NCBI RefSeq assembly: GCF_947495315.1
Contig: NZ_CANLYD010000012.1
Location: forward strand, 124,001-188,000
Source: an uncultured Aquimarina sp.
GTDB taxonomy: Bacteria; Bacteroidota; Bacteroidia; Flavobacteriales; Flavobacteriaceae
DNA length: 64,000 nucleotides
Direction of reading: 5' to 3'
Shown here: positions 63,444 to 64,000 of the stretch, in pieces
How positions within the stretch are numbered: the stretch's first letter is position 1
How the letters are laid out: each line of letters starts with the position of its first letter
The notes under the pieces: model-generated
What the model saw: the letters and a program-made list of their open reading frames with translations, nothing else
The model's database searches: none
Told to the model about the DNA's origin: nothing
Made by a program: the position numbers and the translations under genes

Positions 63444-63767
63444 TGTAGTTCTATTGCTAAAGCTTGCAAATATACTACTTAAAAATACAAAGCCATTATA
63501 TGTAGTGAAAACTAAGTTGCTCCGAAATATTGTTTTTTTAGTGTGTTTTATAGCTAAAAAAGATGCATTTCGTCGAAAAAGTAAAAAATATACGGGAAAA
63601 AAGATATTAAAATCATAAATCTATTGCAATATTTGTATATAGTAATAATTACGGTTTTTCCGTAGTTGTTACTATTTTTGAAATTATAAATATTATTTAG
63701 ATATTTATAAGTGGTCTGTAAAAGTTAATACCCATAACCTTTACAAGCTATTGTAAACCATCGTCAT
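63444..63767. other. AT-rich divergent region
   Basis: No convincing gene. It separates prfC and the following exported protein gene and must hold both promoters. A plus-strand frame crossing from inside prfC to 63618 is basic and repetitive in composition and has no coding character. Confidence 0.5.
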
Positions 63768-64000
63768 ATGAAAAAAATTACCCAAATCTTGTTGGGTCAA
63801 AAAGCTTTTATGTCTTTTTTGACCTTTATTTTCTTATTTACCTATAGTGTTTCCAGTCAAGAAGGAAAGGATGGTGACTTTACCGTAACAGCAGTGAATA
63901 CTGTTCTCAATATGTATAGTCCTATAACTTCTGATATATCTGCGGGGACGACTACGATTGATGTAAATAGTGTTGCTTCGGATCTTGGAGGTCTCTCTAG
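63768..64000 (+). CDS. Exported surface-type protein (partial)
   Basis: The frame runs from ATG at 63768 past the window edge, at least 77 codons. A signal peptide (residues about 14-32, FMSFLTFIFLFTYSVSSQ) is followed by a Thr/Ser/Asp-rich segment with VNTVLNMYSPITSDISAG, a style seen at the start of large flavobacterial surface adhesins and T9SS cargo. No C-terminal domain is in view. Function is unknown. Confidence 0.65.
   Translation, partial: MKKITQILLGQKAFMSFLTFIFLFTYSVSSQEGKDGDFTVTAVNTVLNMYSPITSDISAGTTTIDVNSVASDLGGLS

Overview
The window is AT-rich DNA from a member of the Bacteroidota, almost certainly a marine-type Flavobacteriaceae (an Aquimarina-like genus is an inference, not shown). 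The reasons are the TTG-N18-TAnnTTTG promoter type ahead of the tRNAs and rpsU, very few Shine-Dalgarno sequences apart from a strong one on rpsU, a secreted protein with a type IX secretion C-terminal sorting domain, lipoproteins with acidic residues after the lipid-bearing cysteine, and families such as DUF2851, DUF1343/NamZ and TPR histidine kinases.

Layout. Positions 1-3490 hold a partial lipoprotein, a DUF2059 protein, a methyltransferase, a YkgJ-type cysteine-cluster protein, a LipL32-family secreted protein and a decayed second copy of the YkgJ gene. Positions 3573-10149, all on the minus strand, hold two exported proteins, a four-gene set built around an SPFH/virion-core protein and zinc-ribbon proteins, a second LipL32-family protein and two small membrane proteins. 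Positions 10379-30188 are accessory: a giant ankyrin/TPR protein with an Imm11-like end, unrecognised proteins, a TPR histidine kinase without a regulator, DUF4424/YARHG, WG-repeat and DKNYY proteins, an SdiA-regulated/beta-helix T9SS protein, a TPR kinase with its LuxR-type regulator, and a NamZ-type muramidase. Positions 30197-40880 are more ordinary: a LolC/E-type permease, cystathionine beta-synthase, an AraC regulator, DUF2851, PspC, a TrkA-type K+ channel, an alanine/glycine symporter, a helix-hairpin-helix protein and an acyl-CoA dehydrogenase.

Positions 40829-44218 are the most unusual stretch. The last codons and hairpin of the acyl-CoA dehydrogenase gene are repeated in tandem after the gene. 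They are repeated again 2.6 kb further on, beyond a lipoprotein with a cholesterol-dependent-cytolysin-type pore-forming domain. An alpha-amylase lipoprotein follows, behind a perfect LacI-type double operator. From 45805 to the end come core genes: rpsU with its strong Shine-Dalgarno sequence, a Xer-type recombinase, hpf, five tRNAs, tuf, secE, nusG, rplKAJL, rpoBC, DUF3467, Mpo1-like and prfC, then the start of a large exported protein.

How parts work together. A 14-base inverted repeat of the form CnCTG-AAAA-CAGnG lies 24-25 bases upstream of TAnnTTT-like boxes ahead of the ankyrin gene, the HEAT-like gene and the kinase/regulator operon itself. It may mark a small regulon of the LuxR-type regulator. 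The pore-forming lipoprotein is the best candidate for an antagonism or predation factor, and the repeat array around it suggests repeated recombination at one gene 3' end.
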